DNA of 64,000 bases from Herbaspirillum sp. SJZ107 (GTDB taxonomy: Bacteria > Pseudomonadota > Gammaproteobacteria > Burkholderiales > Burkholderiaceae_D): assembly GCF_006715485.1 (NCBI RefSeq), contig NZ_VFNH01000003.1:124001-188000 (forward strand), written 5' to 3'. Position numbers and translations under genes: made by a program. Below the pieces are notes generated by a model. It ran no database searches and was not told where the DNA came from. It saw only the letters and a list, made by a program, of their open reading frames with translations. Shown piece after piece: positions 49,770 through 57,421 of this stretch (the first letter of the stretch is position 1; every line of letters starts with the position of its first letter).

Positions 49770-51198
49770 CGGTCTTGCTTTCCGGTTGGGCTGGGCTTTC
49801 CAGGTTCAGGTCGAAGGCGGGTGGGATCAGGGGGCCGGGCAGCGCCACGGGCGGCGCGATCGACAGCGTCGCGCGCGACATCGCCGCCACGTGCGGGTCG
49901 TCCAGCTCGACCAGTTCGTCTTCCGAATCGAAGCGCACCGGCAGGCGCGCCAGTTCGGCGGTCGCCCCCTGCAGGCTGGCCTCGGCGGCGTCGCCCAGCA
50001 GCGGCAGCATCGAGGCGCGGTAGGACGCCACCGCGAAGCTGGCCGGCAGCAGCGAATCCTGGATCGGCACGCTGCGCGGGGCGCCTTCGGCCACCACCGG
50101 GAAATTGTCCAGGTTGGCGAAATCGGACAGGCGCTTGAGCCAGTCGTCCAGCTCGGCCTGCATCGCCGGGTTGTCGTTGATGGTCAGCGGCGCATCTTCG
50201 CCGCTCGGCAGGCCGCCCGGCGCGATGTTGGCGGCGCGTTCCAGCAGCAGCTCGGTCTCGGCGACGTCGATCATCTCGGCCGGCGTGATGAACAGCGGCA
50301 GGAGCGGCCGCTCGATCGCCTCCTCGGCCAGGCTGGCCAGGTCGTCGTGGGCCAGCAGCCAGCGCTTGATGTCGGTGGTCGACAGGCCGGACTGGCCCAG
50401 GTGCACGCGCTGGCGCTCGATCTGGTTCAGCGCGCGCGAGAACATGCCCTGCATGTTCAGCAATTGCGACTGGGCGCGGCCGATCGCCTGTGCCGCGCGG
50501 TGGGTGGCCGAATCGGCACGCTCGTCGGAGGTGATGGCGCGCAGGATCACGGAGCCCTTCTCGACCCAGTCGCACGCCATGTGCCACTTGGCCTGGGAAG
50601 CGCGCAGGCGGAACTCGGAACCGGAAGCGATGGCGTCGCGGAATTCCTCGGTCAGCTCGACCAGGCGGCCCAGCAGGTGCTTCAGCTGCTCGACCGTGAC
50701 GCCGCCGACCGCCTGGGCGCCGGCCACCTGCGACAGCAGGAAGCCCATCTCGGCTTCGTCTTCTTCGGGACGCGCCAGCGCCAGCAGCGTGTCGAGCGCG
50801 GCCAGCACGTTGCGCGCCAGCGGCGTGATGCGGTACACGGCGGCCGGGTTGTCCCATGCCAGCAGGCCGTGGCCGCGCAGGCGGCCCAGCACCGTTTCCA
50901 GGCTTTCCGGGATCAGGTAGGCGAACTTCTGGTTGATGTCGGCACGCGAGAAAGCGGAGTCGTTGGCGTCGGCCGCCAGTTCGCGCAGCACCAGCAGGCG
51001 CACGATGACGCCGTCCTGGCCGCCGTGGAACAGCGCCGTGAACGCCTGCAGCATCGGCTGCGCGCGCTTGAGCAGATAGACCTGTTCGATCTCGTCCGGC
51101 GCAATGCCCTCGTGGAAGTGGGCTTGCAGCGGATCGATCTCGTCCAGCGCGGAGGATAGGGAATCGGCGGGGACAGCGCCTGCCAGGTTGTCGATCAT
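49762..51198 (-). CDS. MksF/JetA-like kleisin subunit candidate
   Basis: The start is taken at the ATG 51198 (MIDNLAG...), giving 478 residues; the frame runs 28 codons further without a ribosome site. An N-terminal winged helix (RLLVLRELAADANDSAFSRA, SLETVLGRLRGHGLLAWDN) is followed by long helices (~115-300, QLKHLLGRLVELTEEFRDAI, QLLNMQGMFSRALNQIERQR) and an acidic Pro-rich C-terminus. This matches the MukF/MksF/JetA plan. It is the first gene of the SMC operon and overlaps the KITE-like gene by 8 nt. Confidence 0.7.
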   Translation of the reverse strand: MIDNLAGAVPADSLSSALDEIDPLQAHFHEGIAPDEIEQVYLLKRAQPMLQAFTALFHGGQDGVIVRLLVLRELAADANDSAFSRADINQKFAYLIPESLETVLGRLRGHGLLAWDNPAAVYRITPLARNVLAALDTLLALARPEEDEAEMGFLLSQVAGAQAVGGVTVEQLKHLLGRLVELTEEFRDAIASGSEFRLRASQAKWHMACDWVEKGSVILRAITSDERADSATHRAAQAIGRAQSQLLNMQGMFSRALNQIERQRVHLGQSGLSTTDIKRWLLAHDDLASLAEEAIERPLLPLFITPAEMIDVAETELLLERAANIAPGGLPSGEDAPLTINDNPAMQAELDDWLKRLSDFANLDNFPVVAEGAPRSVPIQDSLLPASFAVASYRASMLPLLGDAAEASLQGATAELARLPVRFDSEDELVELDDPHVAAMSRATLSIAPPVALPGPLIPPAFDLNLESPAQPESKTDE

Positions 51199-51511
51199 CG
51201 TGAGGCTTAGCAATATTGCATCTTGCGCACGCGGCCAGGTGGACGGCGCGGGGGCGTCAGTATAACAGTTAAGACTAGGCAACTTATAAGGAATGGCCGC
51301 CGGGATTTCATGACTGGTGAATATGCAACGGATTGCCCGCCTTCCTTGACTTGTAGTTTTTGCAAGAAATGTGGGGCGGCAGCCGCGCGCTCCCTCTGGC
51401 GCTGTCGAGGGATAATGAACGTTGTGATCTTGACATTACGAAATTCGCATTGCCACCTTTGCATTTCTACCTTTGCATTGCGAAGTTCGTTTCATTGATA
51501 AGGAGATTGCC
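51199..51511. other. 313-bp intergenic region upstream of the SMC operon and an exported protein
   Basis: No gene is visible. On the minus strand TATACT (51259-51264) could be the -10 of the SMC operon, with no good -35. On the plus strand TTGACA (51430-51435) lies ahead of the exported-protein gene. An 11-bp direct repeat ACCTTTGCATT (51455-51465, 51469-51479) sits inside an inverted repeat TTCGCA...TGCGAA (51444-51484) just before that gene and may be an operator. Confidence 0.5.
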
Positions 51512-51946
51512 ATGCAACGAGCACTCGCCCGCGCGGTCCTGGTCCTGGCCGCCTGTCTCGCCTCCCACGCCGCCCTTGCGGCACCCACGCCCAAGCAGCA
51601 AAACGGCATCAGCTACGTCAACGGCGGCGTCGGCGAGGACGAACAGTCGGCCATGCGCGCCCAGCGTGGCGACTACAACCTGCTGCTCACCTTCGCCACG
51701 AAGCAGAGCGGCGCCTACCGCTCCGACGTCCAGCTCGACATCATGGACACCAAGGGCAACACCCTGCTGAGCGCGGCGAACAGCGGCCCGATGTTCTATG
51801 CCAGGCTGCCCGCCGGCACCTACCGCATCAGCGCCGCGGCGGAAGGCAAGGTGTTCAAGCGCAGCGTCAGGATCGGGACGGCGCTGAAGGAGATGACACT
51901 GCACTGGGAGAACGATTCAGTGGACGATCCGGGTCTGCAGGAGTAA
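51512..51946 (+). CDS. Exported protein of unknown function with a carboxypeptidase-regulatory-like fold
   Basis: The ATG at 51512 has AAGGAG 7 nt upstream. The 144-residue protein has a signal peptide (VLVLAACLASHAALAAP). The mature part GISYVNGGVGEDEQSAMRAQ, YNLLLTFATKQSGAYRSDVQ, MDTKGNTLLSAANSGPMFYA, RLPAGTYRISAAAEGKVFKR has the strand and turn pattern of a small transthyretin-like / carboxypeptidase regulatory domain. Its last 80 nt overlap the end of the convergent MocR gene. Confidence 0.75.
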   Translation: MQRALARAVLVLAACLASHAALAAPTPKQQNGISYVNGGVGEDEQSAMRAQRGDYNLLLTFATKQSGAYRSDVQLDIMDTKGNTLLSAANSGPMFYARLPAGTYRISAAAEGKVFKRSVRIGTALKEMTLHWENDSVDDPGLQE

Positions 51947-53408
51947 CGCCCGCCTCGTAGGCGGCAAGGTGCACCACGGCCGCCAGGCGCCGCACCAGTG
52001 CATCCATGCGCTCGGCCGGCACCTGGGCATAGCCCAGCATCAGGCCGTTCCACGGCGCGCCGCCGCCCAGCGCGTGAAACGACAGCGGATTGACGATGAT
52101 GCCTTCGGCGCGCGCACGCGCCGCGATGGCCACGTCCGACAGCCGCTCGTCCGGCAAACGCAGGGCCAGGTGCATGCCGGCCGAGGCGCCGTGTACCTCG
52201 GCGATGCGGCCCAGGTGGCGCGCCAGCGCCGCTACCAGCGCATCGCGCCGCTGGCGGTACAGCCGGCGCATGCGGCGCAGGTGCGCCATGAATTCGCCGC
52301 TGCGCAGGAAGCCGGCCAGCGCCAGCTGCTCGGCCGCGCGGCCGCTGGCGGACGACTGCGCGCGCATCGCCGCCAGCGGCCCTGCCAGGCCCGGCGGCGC
52401 CACCACGAAGCCGATGCGCAGCCCCGGGAACATGGTCTTGCTGAAGGTGCCGCAATACAGGACCGGCGCATCCGGCACCAGGCCCTGCATCGCCGCCAGC
52501 GGCGGCCCCTCGTGGCGGAATTCGCTGTCGTAGTCGTCCTCGACGATCAGGGCGCCGGCCTGGCGCGCATCCTCGATCAGCGCCAGGCGCCGTGCCAGCG
52601 ACATCACCACGCCCACCGGGTACTGGTGCGAAGGCGTCACGTAGACCAGCTTCGGGCGCCGCGCCTGCCAGTCATGCGGCGTGGGTGCCAGGCCTTCCAG
52701 GTCGACCTTGATCCCTTCGAGCGCCAGTCCGGCGCCGCGAAATGCCGCCAGCGCGCCGCCATAGCCCGGATCTTCGATCCATACGGTGTCGCCTTCGTCG
52801 GCACAGGCGCGCGCGCACAGGTCGAGGCTGGACTGGGTGCCGTCGGTGATGAACACCTGGCCGGCCTCGCACACCACGCCGCGCGAGGCGCGCAGGTAGT
52901 CGGCAATCGCTGCGCGCAGCGCCGCTTCGCCGGCCGGGTCGCCGTAGTTGAGCTGGGCCGGGCCGAGGCTGCGCCAGGCGCGCTCCAGGTGGCGCCGCCA
53001 CGAGGCCAGCGGAAAGGCATGCAGGTCGGGCACCCCGGGCACGAAGGCCAGGCCTTCGCTGGCGACGTTGGCCATGCTGCGCAAGTCGCGCGCACGGCGC
53101 GCCAGGCCGGCCTGCGGCAAGGGCGCCGCCTGGCTGCGCTGCGTGCCGGCGAGCGCGGCCACCACGGTGCCGCGCCGGTCGGACACCACGAAGCCTTCGC
53201 TGGCCAGTTGTTCATAGGCGTACAGCACCGTATTGCGGGCGATGCCGAGTTCGCCCGCCAGCGTGCGCGTGGCCGCCAGGCGCGTGCCGGCGGCCAGGGT
53301 GCCGTCGCGGATCGCCGCGCGCAGGCATTCGTGCAGCAAGCGCTGGCGTGGCCAGGCGCGCCCGGCATGGATGCGGCCGAAGGTGTCGAGCAGCAGCGCG
53401 TAATCCAT
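51867..53408 (-). CDS. MocR-type regulator (GntR HTH fused to aminotransferase fold)
   Basis: The 513-residue protein has an N-terminal GntR winged helix (LHECLRAAIRDGTLAAGTRL, ATRTLAGELGIARNTVLYAY) and a PLP aminotransferase-like domain (from ~115; SLDLCARACADEGDTVWIED, IVEDDYDSEFRHEG, Schiff-base Lys in CGTFSKTMFPGLRIGFVV near 323). MocR regulators sense PLP or amino acids. The last ~26 residues (after VHLAAYEAG) are a Ser/Pro-rich tail that runs over the 3' end of the neighbouring gene. It is divergent from a PNPOx-like flavoprotein gene, its likely target. Confidence 0.93.
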   Translation of the reverse strand: MDYALLLDTFGRIHAGRAWPRQRLLHECLRAAIRDGTLAAGTRLAATRTLAGELGIARNTVLYAYEQLASEGFVVSDRRGTVVAALAGTQRSQAAPLPQAGLARRARDLRSMANVASEGLAFVPGVPDLHAFPLASWRRHLERAWRSLGPAQLNYGDPAGEAALRAAIADYLRASRGVVCEAGQVFITDGTQSSLDLCARACADEGDTVWIEDPGYGGALAAFRGAGLALEGIKVDLEGLAPTPHDWQARRPKLVYVTPSHQYPVGVVMSLARRLALIEDARQAGALIVEDDYDSEFRHEGPPLAAMQGLVPDAPVLYCGTFSKTMFPGLRIGFVVAPPGLAGPLAAMRAQSSASGRAAEQLALAGFLRSGEFMAHLRRMRRLYRQRRDALVAALARHLGRIAEVHGASAGMHLALRLPDERLSDVAIAARARAEGIIVNPLSFHALGGGAPWNGLMLGYAQVPAERMDALVRRLAAVVHLAAYEAGVTPADPDRPLNRSPSAVSSPSAPSRS

Positions 53409-53508
53409 CGTGGCTCCATGAAATCGACAGCGCCTGGACCTGTTCCTGGAGCCATGCCGGCCATTATAGTTGCCGTTCCGTTACTTCAGCCACATCGACA
53501 TCGAGACC

Positions 53509-54168
53509 ATGCATACCGCCCCTTCCCCCCGCACCCAGGTCAAGCGCATCGCGCGCAATGCGTCCTACGACCCCGCCCTGCTGCACGCGATCGTCGACGC
53601 CGCTTACCTCTGCCACATCGCCTTTGCCGACGCCCAGGGCAATCACTGCATCCCGACCGCCTGCTGGCGCAGCGGCGACTATCTATATATCCACGGATCG
53701 AACGGCAGCCGCATGCTGAAAGCATTGGCGGCGCAGGAGTGCTGTGTGACGATCACGCACCTGGACGGCCTGGTCATGGCGCGCGCCGCTTTCAATCACT
53801 CGATGAATTACCGCAGCGCGATGATCTATGGCCGTTTCGAGACCGTCGAGGAAGCGGGCAAGCGCCCGGCGCTGGAAGCCTTCATGGACCACCTGGCGCC
53901 GGGACGGCAGGCGCAGGTGCGTGCGGGGAACGAGCAGGAATACGCGGCCACGACGGTCATGCGCATCGCGCTGCTGGAAGCGGCCTGCAAGGTGCGCAGC
54001 GGGCCGCCGAACGACGACGACGCCGACCTGGGGATCGCCGTGTGGGCCGGCGTCCTGCCGCTGGCGCTGGCGCGCGGGGCGCCGCAGCCGGACGCGCGCG
54101 GCACCGCACCGCTATCGGCGCAGTTGCCGGCGCAGTTGCCAGATTACGTGCACGCCTGGCAGGACTGA
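53509..54168 (+). CDS. Pyridoxamine 5'-phosphate oxidase-like flavoprotein
   Basis: The 219-residue product has the split-barrel FMN fold: KRIARNASYDPALLHAIVDA, CHIAFADAQGNHCIPTACWR, GDYLYIHGSNGSRMLKALAA, CCVTITHLDGLVMARAAFNH, MNYRSAMIYGRFETVEE. This is the subgroup often annotated as pyridoxamine 5'-phosphate oxidase family / NimA-like; FMN or heme may be bound, and enzymatic activity is unproven. Divergent placement to a MocR regulator suggests a role in vitamin B6 or amine metabolism. Confidence 0.9.
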   Translation: MHTAPSPRTQVKRIARNASYDPALLHAIVDAAYLCHIAFADAQGNHCIPTACWRSGDYLYIHGSNGSRMLKALAAQECCVTITHLDGLVMARAAFNHSMNYRSAMIYGRFETVEEAGKRPALEAFMDHLAPGRQAQVRAGNEQEYAATTVMRIALLEAACKVRSGPPNDDDADLGIAVWAGVLPLALARGAPQPDARGTAPLSAQLPAQLPDYVHAWQD

Positions 54169-54171
54169 GGC

Positions 54172-54939
54172 CTATTTGCGGACGACCTTTTCCAGCACCT
54201 GCTCGATGTAATCGCGGTCATTGTCGGTAAAGCGCAGCTTGACCGGATACCATTCCTGCGACGGCGCCAGCCACAAATCTAGGGTCTGGTCCTTGGAGCC
54301 CGGCGGCGTTTCGCGCAGCACGTGCACGGCATCGACGGTGCCGATGGCGGCGCCGACCTGGACTTTTTCGCGGCCGACCACGCGGAAGGTCCACGGATCG
54401 GCATCGCGCGGGCCCACCACGAAGAACTGCCATTCCGAACCCGGCTTGAACTTGTCCTTGGCCGCCCGCGCCACGGCCGCCAGCTGCCACGAGATCGAGA
54501 CGCGGTCCTGCTCGCCGCCCTTGATCGGGTAGGTGTGCTTGCCGTCGCTGAAGGTGATGGTCTTGCTGTCGCGCTCGAAGCTGGCGCTTTCCTGCGCCTT
54601 GCGGAAGCGTTTTTCGGTGAACTCGCTTGGGGCCAGGCCATAGCTGTCGACCGTGCCCTGGCTGTGGTTCTCGGTCAGCTTGCCGACCAGCGCCACGCGC
54701 GACTCGGCGCCGATGCTGTACTTGCCGCCGCCGACGCGCCAGGTCAGGGTGGCGTCGCCGTTCAGGTTGAAGCCGCGCTGGCGCGCAGAGATCGAATACG
54801 TCAGGTCGGCCGAGGGCGGAAAATCGACGGCGCGCTTGGCCGCCGGGTGATCGTCGTCGGGCGCCGCAGATGCATGTACGTTCGCCAGTGCCGCCAGCAT
54901 CAGGCCGCTTACGGCCAGTTTCAGAGTGTTTTTGATCAT
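54172..54939 (-). CDS. DUF3108 exported protein
   Basis: The 255-residue product has a signal peptide (TLKLAVSGLMLAALANVHAS) and one DUF3108 domain: DLTYSISARQRGFNLNGDAT, YSIGAESRVALVGKLTENHS, RVSISWQLAAVARAAKDKFK, and the closing EWYPVKLRFTDNDRDYIEQV. DUF3108 proteins are periplasmic beta-barrel-like domains of unknown function. Its ATG overlaps the stop of the upstream DUF3108 gene (ATGA), so the two are coupled and form a tandem pair. Confidence 0.88.
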   Translation of the reverse strand: MIKNTLKLAVSGLMLAALANVHASAAPDDDHPAAKRAVDFPPSADLTYSISARQRGFNLNGDATLTWRVGGGKYSIGAESRVALVGKLTENHSQGTVDSYGLAPSEFTEKRFRKAQESASFERDSKTITFSDGKHTYPIKGGEQDRVSISWQLAAVARAAKDKFKPGSEWQFFVVGPRDADPWTFRVVGREKVQVGAAIGTVDAVHVLRETPPGSKDQTLDLWLAPSQEWYPVKLRFTDNDRDYIEQVLEKVVRK

Positions 54940-56147
54940 TGACTTCCTGGTTCTTTCATTACGATATTGCTTGCCGTCTGCGTAGTCACCGCCCCGCTCG
55001 CCTCGACGTTGCGTATCTGGACCGGCAGCCAGCCGTACCCCGGCGCCAGCCACACCTCCAGGCGCGAATGGTAGGACCCGGGCTTGGGCGGCCGCACCAG
55101 GTGCCAGGCGAGGAGCCGTCCGAGACGGGTATCGATCTGTTCCTGCCCTGCCACCGTAAAACTGAAAACGTTTGCGTCGCGGTCTTCGCCGACAAGGATA
55201 TCGATATTGCCCGACATTTGCCGGGGATCGCCGCGTCCGATCGCCGCCAGCTGCAGCGGCAGGCTCGCCTTGTCCTGGGTGCCCGGCACCAGCGCCACCC
55301 TGGCTTGCGACGCCGAAAACGTCAGCACGCCATCCTTGCGGTTGAAGTGCGTGGCCGTCATCGCTCGTCCACGCCGCTTCTCAGTCATCGATATGGGGAC
55401 GAATCCCTCGTCTCCAACCGTGCCTTCGCTCGCCAGCGTTAGCAGGTTCACGCGCGCGAACACGACCCGGATGCCGGCCTCGACGTCGATCCGGTAAGCG
55501 GCCCCGGTGCGGCGCCACGACAGCCGGGCCTCGCCGCTCCAGCGGGTACCGTCGGCATCGATGCGGGCGACGTCGAGCGTGATGTCGGCCGGCGGCGGCA
55601 GTTCGACCTTGTAGCGTCTTTGCTCGGGCTCGGGCGCGGGTGCGGGTGCTGCCGGCGGCGCTTCGGCCGGGCTGGCGGCCTCGACCGGCACTGGCACTGG
55701 CACTGGCGCTGGCGCTGGCGCTGGCGCTGGCGCTGGCGCTGGCGATTGTACGTCGGCAGGGATGGGTATGGCGCGCTCGAGTTCGCCTGCGGCCGCGGTG
55801 GCGCCGCCGCTGTCCGTTACCCCGGCAGTACCTGTGCCGGGGCCGCCGGCGGATGCGGCGTCGGCTGCAGGGCCGGCCACCTCGACCGGTTCGGGCGGCA
55901 AGCTTGGCAGCGGCGGCGGCGCAAGCTTCGGGGACAGGTCGAGCGCCGGCGGCGGCACCGGAACCGGCGCCCCTGTCTGGATCAATTGTGCCAGCATCGG
56001 TACGGGCGGCGCAGGCACGAGATCCTCGCGCCGCCGTCCGAGCTGGCCGCCCAGCCAGTCGAACACGAGCAGGTGCAGCAACACAACGAGCGCGCCGAAG
56101 ACGAGCGGACGGCGCGGGTGGCGGACCAGGACGTTGGTGGAAGTCAT
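54936..56147 (-). CDS. DUF3108 protein with TonB-like N-terminus
   Basis: The start is the ATG at 56147. The 403-residue product has a short cytoplasmic N-terminus, one membrane helix (~14-32, LVFGALVVLLHLLVFDWLGG), a ~160-residue Pro/Ala-rich linker with (PA)n and (PV)n repeats, and a C-terminal DUF3108 domain (ITLDVARIDADGTRWSGEAR, RIDVEAGIRVVFARVNLLTL, LEVWLAPGYGWLPVQIRNVE). The N-terminal plan (one helix plus proline spacer) is that of TonB, but the C-terminal TonB domain is replaced by DUF3108. It is the first gene of the pair. Confidence 0.88.
   Translation of the reverse strand: MTSTNVLVRHPRRPLVFGALVVLLHLLVFDWLGGQLGRRREDLVPAPPVPMLAQLIQTGAPVPVPPPALDLSPKLAPPPLPSLPPEPVEVAGPAADAASAGGPGTGTAGVTDSGGATAAAGELERAIPIPADVQSPAPAPAPAPAPAPVPVPVPVEAASPAEAPPAAPAPAPEPEQRRYKVELPPPADITLDVARIDADGTRWSGEARLSWRRTGAAYRIDVEAGIRVVFARVNLLTLASEGTVGDEGFVPISMTEKRRGRAMTATHFNRKDGVLTFSASQARVALVPGTQDKASLPLQLAAIGRGDPRQMSGNIDILVGEDRDANVFSFTVAGQEQIDTRLGRLLAWHLVRPPKPGSYHSRLEVWLAPGYGWLPVQIRNVEASGAVTTQTASNIVMKEPGSQ
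55687..55740 (-). repeat. Hexanucleotide tandem repeat encoding the Pro linker
   Basis: Nine tandem hexamers (three GGCACT then six GGCGCT on the plus strand) encode alternating Pro-Ala and Pro-Val in the linker of the TonB-like DUF3108 protein. Length change by slippage would lengthen or shorten the spacer without a frameshift. Confidence 0.9.
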
Positions 56148-56258
56148 GCGACCAGTGTAGATGGACAGTCCGTCGGCACTGCTGCAACGCACTATACGTG
56201 CATCTATGAGTGGTGTTGGTTATCTGTTAGGCTAGGCCGATCTACCAAGGAGAAGACC

Positions 56259-56984
56259 ATGCTGAAACCACCGCCATCCGGCACCATCCCCGGCGTCACG
56301 GACACGCTGGACTTCGTCAAGAACCTGTGGGGATCGATGAACATCCCCGGCGCCGGGATGTCCGGCATGGCGGGCATGGCCAGCCCGGCCATGTCGGTCG
56401 AGGATCTCGACAAGCGCATCGCCGACATGAAGGCCGTCGAATCGTGGCTGAACCTGAATCTGACCATGCTGCGCGGAACCATCCAGGCGATGGAAGTGCA
56501 GCGCAGCACCCTTGTCACCCTGAAATCGATGGGGGCGTCGATGGCGGAAGCGATGCGCCAGTCAGGCGTCAGCGCCGAGAAAATGGCGAACACGCCGTTT
56601 GCGTCCTTCTTCGGACAATCCGCGGGGCCGGCCGCTGCGACCGGCGCGGCCAAACCGGGAGGTGCAGGCGGCGCTTCGGCCCAGCCGGGCACGGCTTCCG
56701 CCTCCGGCGCAGCGGCAGGAAGCGCACCCGGCGCGGACGCCGGCGCTGCCATGGGTATGCCAGCTGCAATGGCGTGGTGGAACATGTTGCAGGATCAATT
56801 CACACAGGCAGTTGCGACGGCAATGACGCCGCCCGCGACGTCCGGCACCGGCGGCAGCGCCGACGGCAAGGATGCCGGCCCAGCGGCCACACCGCAGTCG
56901 CCGCCCCAACCTGCAGCGCCGGACCCATCCACGGAGAATGGCAATGGCAAGCCGCGTGGAAAACCGAAGGCCGACAAGGCCTGA
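56259..56984 (+). CDS. phaM: PhaM-type polyhydroxyalkanoate granule regulatory protein
   Basis: The ATG at 56259 has AAGGAGA before it. The 241-residue product has the conserved PhaM N-terminus: TLDFVKNLWGSMNIPG, MSVEDLDKRIADMKAVESWL, NLNLTMLRGTIQAMEVQRST. A long Ala/Gly/Pro-rich disordered region follows, ending in a basic tail (GKPRGKPKADKA) like the DNA-binding tails of PhaM. In Ralstonia PhaM links PHA granules to the nucleoid and activates the synthase PhaC. No other pha gene is nearby. Confidence 0.9.
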   Translation: MLKPPPSGTIPGVTDTLDFVKNLWGSMNIPGAGMSGMAGMASPAMSVEDLDKRIADMKAVESWLNLNLTMLRGTIQAMEVQRSTLVTLKSMGASMAEAMRQSGVSAEKMANTPFASFFGQSAGPAAATGAAKPGGAGGASAQPGTASASGAAAGSAPGADAGAAMGMPAAMAWWNMLQDQFTQAVATAMTPPATSGTGGSADGKDAGPAATPQSPPQPAAPDPSTENGNGKPRGKPKADKA

Positions 56985-56986
56985 AC

Positions 56987-57370
56987 TCAGTAATTCTGCA
57001 ACTCTTCTTCAAGCGCAGCCAGCAAAGCGTCCACCGTCAAGGTCACGCCTTTGCTGGCCGGCGTGACAAACACGGCCGGCAAGATCCCTTCCCGCTTGAA
57101 TTGTGCAAGCAATATGCCCATGAAATCATCCAAGGGAATCGAGCGCGCTTCATAGCCCGCCCACGCATCGATGGCACACAGCTCGGCGTAGTCCCTGGCG
57201 GGCCAGAGTGGAAAAGCCCTTGTGCCGTCATCCGCGCCGACCAGCGCCCAGCCGTCCTTGTACAAGCTCCAGACCTGCAGCCGATCGGCGATCACTTTGA
57301 TCGCGTGTTTGAAGCGCGCCGGGGCGGGCAGCGCAAGGATGGCCGCCATTTGCCTGGGATTGATTTGCAT
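56987..57370 (-). CDS. DUF2750 domain protein
   Basis: The start at 57370 has GGAG 9 nt upstream; an ATG 13 codons earlier is possible. The 127-residue cytoplasmic protein is a complete DUF2750 domain: NPRQMAAILALPAPARFKHA, ADRLQVWSLYKDGWALVGAD, FPLWPARDYAELCAIDAWAG, SIPLDDFMGILLAQFKREGI, VFVTPASKGVTLTVDALLAA. Function is unknown. It is convergent with phaM, 2 bp apart. Confidence 0.9.
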   Translation of the reverse strand: MQINPRQMAAILALPAPARFKHAIKVIADRLQVWSLYKDGWALVGADDGTRAFPLWPARDYAELCAIDAWAGYEARSIPLDDFMGILLAQFKREGILPAVFVTPASKGVTLTVDALLAALEEELQNY

Positions 57371-57421
57371 GGATCGGGCTCCGTGACTTGTTTGAACGTC
57401 GGACCCCATTGATTTTACCTG

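Noticed and set aside
46189..51198. Complete Wadjet (JetABCD) defence system
   Set aside because: No JetD/MksG nuclease gene is present next to the operon, and no other defence genes are nearby.
51969..54230. 753-codon plus-strand frame across the MocR gene
   Set aside because: Mostly antisense to MocR and out of frame with the PNPOx-like gene; no motif.
55687..55740. Phase-variable repeat
   Set aside because: The unit is six bases, so slippage changes only linker length and cannot switch the gene off.
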